DNA of 64,000 nt, taken from Salarchaeum japonicum_A (lineage in GTDB: Archaea; Halobacteriota; Halobacteria; Halobacteriales; Halobacteriaceae). Under the pieces are notes generated by a model, which saw nothing but the letters and a program-made list of their open reading frames with translations, made no database searches and was not told where the DNA came from. Location of the stretch: assembly GCF_049705945.1 (NCBI RefSeq), contig NZ_JBNAMV010000004.1, forward strand, positions 434,001-498,000. Direction: 5' to 3'. Positions 8,739 through 16,310 of this stretch are shown in pieces (position 1 is the stretch's first letter; the number at the start of each line of letters is the position of its first letter). The translations under genes and the position numbers were made by a program.

Positions 8739-9188
8739 TTACGCCAGCTTCTGTTTTGCCGCCTTCAGAGCGGCGGTGATTTCGTCAGGGAAATACCAGT
8801 TGATGGTGATTGAATGCGCCCACTCCTCGTGGTCGTAGCGGTCAATCTGGAATCCGTAATCGCCAACGCCGGAGAGAGCATACGTTACTTCATCACCGAC
8901 TGGCGAGATCGGCTCTAACCAATCCCCCTCTATGGAGGAATCCTCCGTAGCGTTTTCATACAGGGTTGTCGCCTTCTTGAAACTGCTAATTAGGCCGTCA
9001 AGATGCCGTGGTTCGATATAGAACCGTTCCGTTCCAAATGGGGTGTCTTCCTCGAACGTGCCTGAACGATCTATCTCGAAGTAGAGACTCTCGTCATAGA
9101 CGAGGTCTATGGGGTCGAATGCTTCTTCTTCAGGAACCACCGGGATGCGAAAGCCGTTCGCGCTATTGGGGTCGTTTTTGCTACTCAT
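8739..9188 (-). CDS. Orphan acidic protein, 149 residues
   Basis: I do not recognise this protein. It is acidic, soluble, rich in Tyr, Phe, Asp and Glu, and has no membrane segment or catalytic motif I can see. Alternating hydrophobic residues (for example YALSGVGDYGFQIDRY) suggest a beta-rich fold ending in one helix. It stands alone between the helicase-like gene and the recombinase region, in the same orientation as the hsd operon. A GGAGG Shine-Dalgarno-like run lies about 12 bases before the ATG, and a TATA-like TATTATA tract lies further upstream near 9250. It is probably cargo of the integrated element. Confidence 0.7.
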   Translation of the reverse strand: MSSKNDPNSANGFRIPVVPEEEAFDPIDLVYDESLYFEIDRSGTFEEDTPFGTERFYIEPRHLDGLISSFKKATTLYENATEDSSIEGDWLEPISPVGDEVTYALSGVGDYGFQIDRYDHEEWAHSITINWYFPDEITAALKAAKQKLA

Positions 9189-9466
9189 CGTTCAGAGAGC
9201 CTCCAGAGTGACTGATTCGCTCATACACACAATACGAGCTACCCGCATATAATACTTATCAAATTTCTAACTAAAGACTTAGAATCGTTAAGATAACTCT
9301 TTAAGCATTAACCCAAGCCGGAGAAAGCCTCGCCCGAAAAAGTGAACCGCTCAACAGTATCATCGAGAGACAGCGGTGGCGTATTCGGACCCCCTTAACA
9401 TATTTAACTCCCTATATATAACTTCGTGAACAAGAGTTATGTCATACATGTGTATCTTGTTAGTTG
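9189..9466. promoter_or_regulatory. Divergent AT-rich promoter region with inverted repeat
   Basis: This gap separates the divergent 149-residue gene and the TRAM gene. TATA-like tracts serve both directions: near 9250 for the minus strand and TATATATAA near 9412 for the plus strand. Between the plus-strand TATA and the TRAM start there is an inverted repeat, AACAAGA at 9429-9435 and TCTTGTT at 9455-9461, with a smaller palindrome-like ATACATGTGTAT inside. It would lie in the leader RNA or over the transcription start, so it could be an operator or an RNA hairpin. Confidence 0.45.
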
Positions 9467-9811
9467 ATGGCAGGCCCATCGCCAATGACGGTCACGGTTG
9501 ACCGAATCAGCAACAGCGGAAACGCCATCGCGCAGGAACAACAGCGCGGGAAGAACATCCACGTTCCTGCCAGCACCAAGGTCGGAGACACTTTGGAGGT
9601 GCAACTCACCGACAAAGGTGGCTACTTTGAGGCACAACTCGTTGACCGTGCCAACGAAATCCAGCCACGACAGCCCGGCCTCTCTCCGGATACGAGTGAC
9701 CTCGCAAAGGGACGACGGACGAAACGGCACTCGTTCTCAGTCAGTCGGTCAATCACGGGAGAGACGACTGACAACGAACTCCGGAATCACGTCGCAACCC
9801 GGAAAATGTGA
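9467..9811 (+). CDS. Small TRAM-domain RNA-binding protein
   Basis: TRAM domains are small beta-barrels that bind RNA and are found in RNA-modifying enzymes and as stand-alone archaeal proteins. The pattern here is VDRISNSGNAIAQ, then GKNIHVPA, then VGDTLEVQLTDKGGYFEAQLVD, which matches the TRAM consensus. The domain covers roughly residues 7-57 of 114. The C-terminal half is basic and Ser/Arg rich, without a known domain. I used the ATG at 9467; a TTG lies one codon earlier and an in-frame ATG at 9485 would remove six residues. A stand-alone TRAM protein beside a recombinase could act as an RNA chaperone or regulator of the element. Confidence 0.75.
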   Translation: MAGPSPMTVTVDRISNSGNAIAQEQQRGKNIHVPASTKVGDTLEVQLTDKGGYFEAQLVDRANEIQPRQPGLSPDTSDLAKGRRTKRHSFSVSRSITGETTDNELRNHVATRKM

Positions 9812-9854
9812 CGTAACATACGAAACGACCCCATAGTATATTTTCCCGGTAGTT

Positions 9855-10958
9855 TCAGCCCATCCTGTCAAGAGCGTCACGTCGATCTTCAACCGGAGCC
9901 TGATCGTACTTCATCGTCGTCTTCGCCCGCTTATGCCGGAGCTGTGACTGCGCGGCGGCAAGACCCTCCTCACGAGACATGTACGTCCCCGTGGAGTGAC
10001 GAATCGCGTACCACGAAATATCCCGGTCAATGCCGGCAATCTCGCAAACGCTATCAAGCATGTACCGGAGTGACGACGCCCCATACGGATTCCCGTGCCG
10101 AGTGAGCCACAATCGGTCGGTGTCGTCGTACTTCTCGTACATCTCGCGTTCCTCAAGCCACCGAGCGAGATACTCAGCAGTCTCCCGACGAAGACTTACC
10201 GTCCAGTTCTCCTCGTTCTTCGACGAATCCTCCTCAGGAATACGGAGGGCGGCGTTGTCCACGTCCACCCAGTACGTGCGAGCGCGCCCGACCTCTATGG
10301 GTCGAAGCCCGGCATCGAGAGACGCGTGGACGATACTCGGGTACTTGAACCCGTTCGCACGCTTCCAATCGTCCGGCGAGACTTCATCCACCGGCTTCCC
10401 GAACCGGCGTCCGAGAAACAGCTTCCACTCCGCACGTTCCTCCGGTTCAAGCGACGCGTACGCGGGAACAGTCCCATACTCCAGTACGGCCTCACGGAGC
10501 GATTTCCGTTCCTCCATGGAGAGATAATCCTTCGGCTGAGACACGCCAGACGACGAGCGAATCGAGAGATCGCACTCCCACTCGTCACAGTCGTCGCGGA
10601 AGCGGAAGTACGCTTTCAGCGCCAGCTTGACGTTATGCAAGTGGGAGGACGAATACTCGTCGTCGGCCAAGACGAGTTCCCGGAGGTACTCATCGGCGTC
10701 GTCGTGATCAAGGTCAGTTGTGTAGCCGGGTCGATGCTCCCACGCCCATCGGTAGAACTTGTCGAGGATGCTCGCGTAGTTTTTCGCGGTGTGGTGTGCG
10801 TAGCCGTCGAGCTTCTCAGGGTCCTTCCCCATCCGTGCGAGCCATTTGACGAGTGTTTCGCGGTGGCCGTTGTACGCGATTTGTTGGCGGTCGTTAAGGT
10901 AGGCCTGGGTTGGGCCGGGAATAAGAACGATGCCTTCAACTTTTTCGGGCTTAGACAT
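9855..10958 (-). CDS. Tyrosine recombinase (phage-type integrase)
   Basis: This is a site-specific tyrosine recombinase of 367 residues, expected to integrate and excise the island. The N-terminus holds a SAM-like core-binding domain (about residues 25-130). The catalytic half shows the first Arg in DAGLRPIEVGR, the second in YAIRHSTGTYM, the His of LRHKRAKTTMKY and the nucleophile Tyr in MKYDQ close to the C-terminus. All expected catalytic residues appear present, so it may be active. The gene starts 142 bases from tRNA-Ser, the probable attachment site, and points away from it. It resembles integrases of haloarchaeal proviruses and plasmids; no subtype is claimed. Confidence 0.93.
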   Translation of the reverse strand: MSKPEKVEGIVLIPGPTQAYLNDRQQIAYNGHRETLVKWLARMGKDPEKLDGYAHHTAKNYASILDKFYRWAWEHRPGYTTDLDHDDADEYLRELVLADDEYSSSHLHNVKLALKAYFRFRDDCDEWECDLSIRSSSGVSQPKDYLSMEERKSLREAVLEYGTVPAYASLEPEERAEWKLFLGRRFGKPVDEVSPDDWKRANGFKYPSIVHASLDAGLRPIEVGRARTYWVDVDNAALRIPEEDSSKNEENWTVSLRRETAEYLARWLEEREMYEKYDDTDRLWLTRHGNPYGASSLRYMLDSVCEIAGIDRDISWYAIRHSTGTYMSREEGLAAAQSQLRHKRAKTTMKYDQAPVEDRRDALDRMG

Positions 10959-11099
10959 AGGTACACCCCGTGATACGCTGGGTTTCGATGGTTGCAGGCC
11001 GGTTCAATCGAGGAGCGATGGTCTGAATCGTCGTCATTGGTTTCGTGTCGTGAAGGCGCGAAATCCCGGTACGGCGTCGGGGTGTTGCGGAACCATCTG

Positions 11100-11181
11100 G
11101 GTGAGGTGGCAGAGCGGCCTATTGCGCCGGTCTTGAAAACCGGTGGCGCAAGCCTCCTGGGTTCGAATCCCAGCCTCACCG
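11100..11181 (+). tRNA. tRNA-Ser (anticodon TGA)
   Basis: A full cloverleaf with a long variable arm can be drawn. The acceptor GGTGAGG at 11100-11106 pairs with CCTCACC at 11174-11180 and the discriminator is G at 11181. The anticodon stem CCGGT/ACCGG (11127-11131, 11139-11143) encloses the loop CTTGAAA with anticodon TGA at 11134-11136. The variable arm GGC-GCAA-GCC and the T arm CTGGG/CCCAG follow. The long variable arm and G73 fit tRNA-Ser. It is the likely integration target of the neighbouring recombinase. Confidence 0.95.
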
Positions 11182-11306
11182 CGTTTTCCCGACTTCGATT
11201 CGCGCAGTCTCGGCTGCGCGAATCCGGAGGAAACCGAGAACGCTGGATTCGAGCCAGTCAGGCGAACGTAGTGAGTCTGACGCTGTTCGAATCCCAGCCT
11301 CACCGC
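11161..11306 (+). repeat. 22-base direct repeat of the tRNA-Ser 3' end (att-like)
   Basis: The sequence from 11161 to 11182 (GTTCGAATCC through CACCGC) recurs exactly at 11285-11306. The first copy is the T loop and 3' acceptor of tRNA-Ser; the second is isolated. Duplicated tRNA 3' ends are the usual footprint of tyrosine-recombinase integration. The 102-base insert between the copies has no gene but contains a perfect hairpin, GATTCGCGCAG/CTGCGCGAATC, at 11197-11224. Confidence 0.85.
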
Positions 11307-11349
11307 TGGACGTTTTTACCGCGCTCGCTGGCAAAAACCTCCATCAGTC

Positions 11350-11480
11350 GCGAGACGCGTTGCGTCTCGCTATGCAGCCAGAACGCGGTGCGTTCTGGCG
11401 ATAAAAAGCCGTCGCGCCTCCAGTCGCGGCGCTTCGCGCCGCGGTAGTCGGCGCTCGGCCCGCGCGGCGAAGCCGCGCGG
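11350..11480. repeat. Cluster of four perfect triloop hairpins
   Basis: Four perfect inverted repeats follow one another, each with a three-base loop. They are GCGAGACGC around GTT (11350-11370), GCCAGAACGC around GGT (11377-11399), CGCGGCGC around TTC (11425-11443) and CCGCGCGGC around GAA (11460-11480). No gene covers them. The stems differ in sequence but share the same geometry. They lie between the displaced tRNA fragment and the 3' end of the UDG gene, so they could act as terminators, recombination remnants or a structured RNA. Confidence 0.8.
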
Positions 11481-11520
11481 TGAGTTCCGGAAACCGCGAC
11501 CGCACAGTTTGGTCGAGCGA

Positions 11521-12150
11521 TTATCGGCCGCGTCGGCCCTTTGTTTGGCGGTAGTCGGTCTGCATGAGGTCGAGGAAGGACGTGATGAACTGTTCTTTGT
11601 CGTGGTCGGTCATCCTGCCGGGGTGTTTCATGGGAACGAGTTCGAAGCCGCGGCCGCGGACGCTGGTGGCGTGGTGGTCGTCGACGCTGAGTTCGCCGGC
11701 TGGTGTGGTGGTGTATTCGCGCGCGATTTCGTCGAGGGCGCGTTCGCCGACGGGAACGATGATTTCGGGGTTTATCATGCGGATGTCGGCGGTGAGGTAT
11801 GGTTCGCAGGCGCGGAGTTCGTCGTCGGTCGGGGCGTGGTCGGGGTGGCGACAGCGCGCGAGATAGCAGAGGTAGGCGTTGTCGAGTTCGGGGCTGGTGC
11901 TGGTGGGGAGGCTGTTGTTGAGGCCGAGGTTTCCGAGGATGTCCTGGAAGCGCTCGCCGGCCTCGTCGCCGACGAAGGGGACGCCGGCTGTTTCGGCGGC
12001 CTCGCTGGGGGTGTGCCCGACGAAGACGAAGTCGGCGCTCGCGTCGCCGTAGCCGTGCACGACGCGGGCACGTTCGTCGGCGCGCGCGCAGTTCGTGCAG
12101 TTCTCGTCCATCCCGTACGGGTTCTGCTGGGTTTCCTGCCGGGCGTCCAT
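11521..12150 (-). CDS. Uracil-DNA glycosylase superfamily protein, family 4-like (Fe-S type)
   Basis: It is expected to excise uracil from DNA in base-excision repair. I chose the ATG at 12150, giving 209 residues; the longer frame upstream overlaps the divergent promoter. An N-terminal CTNC pair plus Cys residues in YLCYLARC and ELRACEPY are placed like the Fe-S ligands of family 4 and 5 enzymes. The active-site loop reads FVGHTPSEAAETAGVPFVG, close to the family pattern GEAPGxxEDxxGxPFVG but with changes. The C-terminal catalytic loop is KHPGRM in place of the usual HPS. The fold assignment is firm, but the exact substrate is less so because of these changes. Confidence 0.85.
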   Translation of the reverse strand: MDARQETQQNPYGMDENCTNCARADERARVVHGYGDASADFVFVGHTPSEAAETAGVPFVGDEAGERFQDILGNLGLNNSLPTSTSPELDNAYLCYLARCRHPDHAPTDDELRACEPYLTADIRMINPEIIVPVGERALDEIAREYTTTPAGELSVDDHHATSVRGRGFELVPMKHPGRMTDHDKEQFITSFLDLMQTDYRQTKGRRGR

Positions 12151-12224
12151 CACGGGAAGCGTGGGCGGCGAGCGGGTTAGGTGCATCGCCCCAGACTGAA
12201 ACGCGGGCTTGAGTCTGCCGAAGA

Positions 12225-12233
12225 CGCTTATCC
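12225..12233 (+). promoter_or_regulatory. TATA-like box for the Tat lipoprotein gene
   Basis: CGCTTATCC is centred about 26 bases before the ATG at 12255. This supports that start over the in-frame GTG at 12234 and implies a leaderless transcript. Confidence 0.55.
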
Positions 12234-12254
12234 TTGGTCGATAATGGACGTGGT

Positions 12255-13694
12255 ATGAAGCGACGTGCCCTCCTGTCGTCGCTCGCCGCGGGAAGTGTGG
12301 TCGCGCTCGCGGGCTGTAACGCGAGCTCGGACGCGGCGGACGGAACGACGACACCGGACGAGTCGACGGGAACGACGTATCGGACGACGAGCGGCGAGCC
12401 GACGCCGCCGGAAACGGGTCTCGGGGACGCGACGACGGCGGTGTTCGAGACGCGGGACCGAACGATGAGCCTGCTCAACGGACGGCGACGACTCCCGAGC
12501 GGACTCATGGTGCGGGCGTGGCTGTCCGCAACCGCGACCCCCGAACATCCGGCGCGGGTGACGGCGACGCTTACGAACGAGAGCGAGTACGACACCGCGC
12601 TTCGCCTGCACGATGTTCCGCCGTTCGGCCCGACGCCGCACGGGTTCCCCAACCGGGACTACGACGACCCGCTCTATCTCGTTCCGACGGACGACCACGA
12701 GTTCGCGGGAACGACGGGCGCGGTCGCTCGCACGGACAGCGGCTGGTATCTCGACGGGCGACCGGACCGCTGGCAGCCAACGTCGGTCGAACTCGCCGCC
12801 GGTGAGACGCTCGTCGGCGAGTACGCGGTCGTCCCGCGCGAACCGGGACCGATTCCGACCGGCCGCTACGCGTTCGGGCACGCGGACGACCCGCTGACGC
12901 TCTCCGTCTGGCAGTCCAGTCGTCCCGGGCCGACGGAGCGCTCGACGTTCGCTGGCGCGTCCCCGCCCTCGTTCGAGGACCAAACGCCAGCGTGGTATCA
13001 CGACGCCACGCCGGAGGCACCCGTGTTCCTCCAACCGAGCGCGGAACAGGTCGACGCGCCCGCCGAGGTGTCGTTCACGCTCCACAACTACCTGACCGAA
13101 CCGCTGACCGGGAATTTCTACGACTGGACGCTGTACAAGCAGGTCGGCGGCGAGTGGTACCGCATCGCGCCGTGGGGGATTCCCGTTCCGCTGACGCCGC
13201 TCCCGCCCGGCGACACGCACACGTGGACGCTCCACGCGTTCGACGGCCCGAGCGTCGACTGCGAGGACGCCATCGCGCTCGGTCACCTCGGCGGCGGCCG
13301 GTACGCGTTCCACGTGAACATGTCGAGCGAGAGCGGTCCGACGCACGCCGCGCTCTTCGACTTTGACGCGCCCCAGGTTTCGGTGACGCCGACCGATGAC
13401 GTGTCGGTCGAGCGCGAGTACCGGCTCGTCCGGGCGAGCACGCCCGACGACGGCGGCGACCGCGCCACGCTCGTCGTACAGCGAACCGACGAGGCGGACG
13501 CCCGCCTCCTCCCCGAGCAAGTGATGCGGCCGCGGAACCGCGGCCTCAGGAACACCCTCCCGTTCTTCGAGGACGGGATTCAAAAGGTCCGACTCGAAAC
13601 GACGGACGGCGTCGTCGACGACGCCGTCCGCGGAGACACCGGCGAGCGCGTGTTCCGGTTCGGCGGGGACGCGTTCGCCGCGTGGCGCGCGTGA
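12255..13694 (+). CDS. Tat-secreted lipoprotein of unknown function
   Basis: I recognise only the secretion signal. The N-terminus MKRRALLSSLAAGSVVALAGC has a twin Arg, a hydrophobic stretch and a lipobox (LAGC, Cys at about residue 21). This is typical of haloarchaeal lipoproteins exported folded by the Tat system and anchored outside the membrane. After a Thr/Asp-rich linker to about residue 55, the mature part of about 420 residues contains beta-rich segments that may be two or three immunoglobulin-like sandwiches (for example ARVTATLTNESEYDTALRL and PAEVSFTLHNYLTEPL). The protein is 479 residues. It ends directly against the convergent aroC. Confidence 0.8.
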   Translation: MKRRALLSSLAAGSVVALAGCNASSDAADGTTTPDESTGTTYRTTSGEPTPPETGLGDATTAVFETRDRTMSLLNGRRRLPSGLMVRAWLSATATPEHPARVTATLTNESEYDTALRLHDVPPFGPTPHGFPNRDYDDPLYLVPTDDHEFAGTTGAVARTDSGWYLDGRPDRWQPTSVELAAGETLVGEYAVVPREPGPIPTGRYAFGHADDPLTLSVWQSSRPGPTERSTFAGASPPSFEDQTPAWYHDATPEAPVFLQPSAEQVDAPAEVSFTLHNYLTEPLTGNFYDWTLYKQVGGEWYRIAPWGIPVPLTPLPPGDTHTWTLHAFDGPSVDCEDAIALGHLGGGRYAFHVNMSSESGPTHAALFDFDAPQVSVTPTDDVSVEREYRLVRASTPDDGGDRATLVVQRTDEADARLLPEQVMRPRNRGLRNTLPFFEDGIQKVRLETTDGVVDDAVRGDTGERVFRFGGDAFAAWRA

Positions 13695-14888
13695 CTACTC
13701 GTTGCGCGGACTGCTCGGGTGGTAGTCCGTGTCGTACTCGCCCGGCCGGCCGTCGAGCCGGTCAGGGTTGATTCGGCCCGCGAGCAGCATGAAGTCCACG
13801 AGCGTGAGCGAGAGCATCGACTCCACGACCGGCACGCCGCGCGGCGGAAGGACGGGGTCGTGGCGGCCGATGACCTGCTCCGTCTTCTCCTCGCCCGTCT
13901 CCCAGTCCACGGTCTGCTGGGGTTTCGGAATCGACGTGGGCGCGTGCAGCGTCAGTTCGCCGTACACCGGCTCTCCCGTCGTGATACCGCCCTGAATGCC
14001 GCCGTGGTCGTTCTCCGCGGGCACGGGGTCTCCTCGCGGCTCGTCGCCGCTCGCGGTATTCGAGGCGCTGTGCGCCTCGTTCTCGAACTCCCACTCGTCG
14101 TTGCGCTCGGATCCGGTGTACTCGCGGGCGTCCCGGCCGAGGCCGAACTCGAACGCCGTCGCCGCGGGCACGGCCATCAGCGCCTGTCCGAGCCGTGCGC
14201 TCACCGAGTCGAACCGGGGCGCGCCCAGTCCGCGCGGCACGCCCTGCATCTCGAAGTAGATTGAGCCGCCGATGGAGTCGCCCGCCTCCTGGTACTCCTC
14301 GATGCGCTCCTGCATCCGCTCGGCGGTCTCGGGGTGCGCACACCGCACGTCGTTCTCCTCGGTGTGTTCGAGCATCTCCTCGAAGGACACCTCGGGCGCC
14401 TCGATGTCCCCGATCTGGTTCACGTGCGCCTTCACCTGGACGCCCTCGGATTCGAGGATTTTGTCCGCAATCGCGCCCGCGGCCACCCAGTTCACGGTCT
14501 CGCGCGCGGACGACCGACCGCCGCCGCCCCAGTTCCGCGTCCCGAACTTCGCGGAGTACGTGAAGTCGCCGTGGCTCGGCCGGGGCGCGGTGATGAACGG
14601 CTCGTACTTCCCCGAGCGCGCGTCCTTGTTCTCGATGGTCATCCCGATCGGCGTCCCCGTCGTGTAGCCGTCCTGGAGGCCGGATTGAATCGACACCTCG
14701 TCCGGCTCCCCGCGCGAGGTTGTTATCATCGATTGCCCGGGCTTACGGCGGTCGAGTTCGCGCTGCACGTCCTCCTCGGAGAGTTCGAGACCCGCGGGAC
14801 AGCCGGAGACTGTGACGCCCATTCCGGGGCCGTGGCTCTCCCCGTACGTCGTCACCTGGAACAGCCGCCCGAACCGATTTCCGTTCAT
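13695..14888 (-). CDS. aroC: Chorismate synthase
   Basis: Chorismate synthase converts 5-enolpyruvylshikimate-3-phosphate to chorismate using reduced FMN, the last step of the shikimate pathway in the cytoplasm. The protein is 397 residues, somewhat longer than the usual 360-390. The start MNGNRFGRLFQVTTYGESHG is the family signature, with the conserved His in GESHG. FGTRNWGGGGRSSARETVNWVAAG is the second signature region. An Asp/Glu-rich insertion (about residues 260-280) is a typical halophilic surface feature. aroA and tyrA lie within 7 kb, making a loose aromatic amino acid neighbourhood. Confidence 0.97.
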   Translation of the reverse strand: MNGNRFGRLFQVTTYGESHGPGMGVTVSGCPAGLELSEEDVQRELDRRKPGQSMITTSRGEPDEVSIQSGLQDGYTTGTPIGMTIENKDARSGKYEPFITAPRPSHGDFTYSAKFGTRNWGGGGRSSARETVNWVAAGAIADKILESEGVQVKAHVNQIGDIEAPEVSFEEMLEHTEENDVRCAHPETAERMQERIEEYQEAGDSIGGSIYFEMQGVPRGLGAPRFDSVSARLGQALMAVPAATAFEFGLGRDAREYTGSERNDEWEFENEAHSASNTASGDEPRGDPVPAENDHGGIQGGITTGEPVYGELTLHAPTSIPKPQQTVDWETGEEKTEQVIGRHDPVLPPRGVPVVESMLSLTLVDFMLLAGRINPDRLDGRPGEYDTDYHPSSPRNE

Positions 14889-15047
14889 ACCATCCTCTCT
14901 ATCGCGGGCGCATTTAGGGTTTGTACTCCACGCAACCGACCGTTCAAGTACGAGAGCGAAGCCAGACTGGGCGTGACGTAGCCGTCGTGCGCGTCGGCCC
15001 CGCGAAACCCCGGGACTCGACCGACGCGCCCACCGGAGAGTCCCGTG

Positions 15048-16271
15048 TTAGCAGAGGTCCGCGAGCCCCGCCGCCGCGAACGGCACGAGCATCTCACGCT
15101 CGTCGAGACCGCCGTGCATCCCCACCAGGTCGAGTTGGTGGTCCTCCTCGGCGTACCACAACATCCCCTCGCGGGGGACGACGATAATGTCGCCGCAGTT
15201 CCGCTCGAACGCCGGCCCGGGGTCGCCCGGCCCCCAGAGGTCGATGTCGAGCGCCTCCTCCCGCGTGAACACGAGCGCGTCCTCGCCGTCGAGCGCGTCC
15301 CGAACCCCCGATTGGTCGCCGTCCACGTGCAGGTGGACGTTCCGCGGGCCGCCGAGCACCAGCGGGTTCCCCGAGCGGTCGCGCTGGAGTTCGTCCAGCA
15401 CGCCGTCGAGCGCGTCGAGCGTCCGCTTCTTCCCGGTCGTATCGACCTGGCCGTGGTCGGCGGTGAGCGTCAGCAGCGTCTCGTCCTTCGCGTCCGCGGA
15501 CACGTCCGCGAGCGCTCGCTCGACCGTGGACAGCACCGCGTGCGCCTCCAAGTCGTACGCGGGATGGTCGGGTCCGACGTGGTGGCCGGTCGCGTCGACG
15601 CCCGAGTAGTACGCGTAGACGTACGACCGCTCCTCGTCCGCGGCGGCCTCCACGACCTCGGCGAGCGTCGCGGCGAACTCACCAACCGTCTCGCAGTGGT
15701 GGTCGGTCGCCGCGTCCGTCGGCGTCTCGTGCTCCTGAACCGTGTGGCAGTCCACGCCCGCCGCGTCCAGCCGGTCGAAGACCGTATCGCCGTCGAAGCG
15801 TCCGCGCGCGTCGACCGAGAGGTCGCCGCCGTCCTTCGCGAGCAGGGGGAGCGAGTCGTACACCGCGTCCGCGTCGGGGTCGTACGCGTTCCACCCGAGA
15901 AGCCCGTGCTCCACGGGATAGCGCGCGGTCTGCATCGTGGTGACGCACGCCGCCGTCTCGGACGGATACGTCGAGGTGAGCGGCGTCACCGCGCCGTGCT
16001 CGACGAACCCGCCCATGAGAGTGTTCGAGTCCGCGAGTCGGCTGGCGTGCTCGAACCCGAGCGCGTCCACGAGCAGGACGACCACGGTTGACGCGTCCGT
16101 GTCGACGTGCTGGAACACGTCTGCGGGGAGTTGTGGGCCGACGTCTTCCCCGAGGACGCCGGCGGCGGTGCCGGGGACGTGCGCGAAGCAGTAGTCGTCG
16201 TACGCGGGCCGGACGAACCCGGGTTCGAGTTCGTCGCCGGCGAGCGTGTCGGCGAGGCTGGAGCGGAGCAT
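15048..16271 (-). CDS. Alkaline phosphatase-superfamily phosphodiesterase/nucleotide pyrophosphatase
   Basis: A metal-dependent phosphodiesterase of the nucleotide pyrophosphatase branch is the likely function. Metal-binding Asp appears in VVVLLVDALGFEHA, the nucleophile Thr or Ser in STYPSETAACVTTMQT, Asp-His in TADHGQ and a further His in GMHGG near the C-terminus. The length of 407 residues fits the haloarchaeal family. No signal peptide or membrane segment is visible, so it is probably cytoplasmic. It is in the same orientation as aroA upstream (39-base gap), so they may be cotranscribed, though no shared pathway is evident. The substrate is unknown. Confidence 0.88.
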   Translation of the reverse strand: MLRSSLADTLAGDELEPGFVRPAYDDYCFAHVPGTAAGVLGEDVGPQLPADVFQHVDTDASTVVVLLVDALGFEHASRLADSNTLMGGFVEHGAVTPLTSTYPSETAACVTTMQTARYPVEHGLLGWNAYDPDADAVYDSLPLLAKDGGDLSVDARGRFDGDTVFDRLDAAGVDCHTVQEHETPTDAATDHHCETVGEFAATLAEVVEAAADEERSYVYAYYSGVDATGHHVGPDHPAYDLEAHAVLSTVERALADVSADAKDETLLTLTADHGQVDTTGKKRTLDALDGVLDELQRDRSGNPLVLGGPRNVHLHVDGDQSGVRDALDGEDALVFTREEALDIDLWGPGDPGPAFERNCGDIIVVPREGMLWYAEEDHQLDLVGMHGGLDEREMLVPFAAAGLADLC

Positions 16272-16310
16272 ACCGGTGGGAGAACCCGCGCGGTAAGAAG
16301 CGTGGGGGAT

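Noticed and set aside
10559..11303. Frames beginning MRLGFE near the tRNA-Ser
   Set aside because: They are translations of the tRNA and its duplicated 3' end on the opposite strand, a common false gene call.
11521..12354. Longer start for the UDG gene at 12354
   Set aside because: The extra 68 residues are Arg/Pro/Ser rich and run across the divergent promoter and the lipoprotein start. ATG 12150 precedes the family-like N-terminus.
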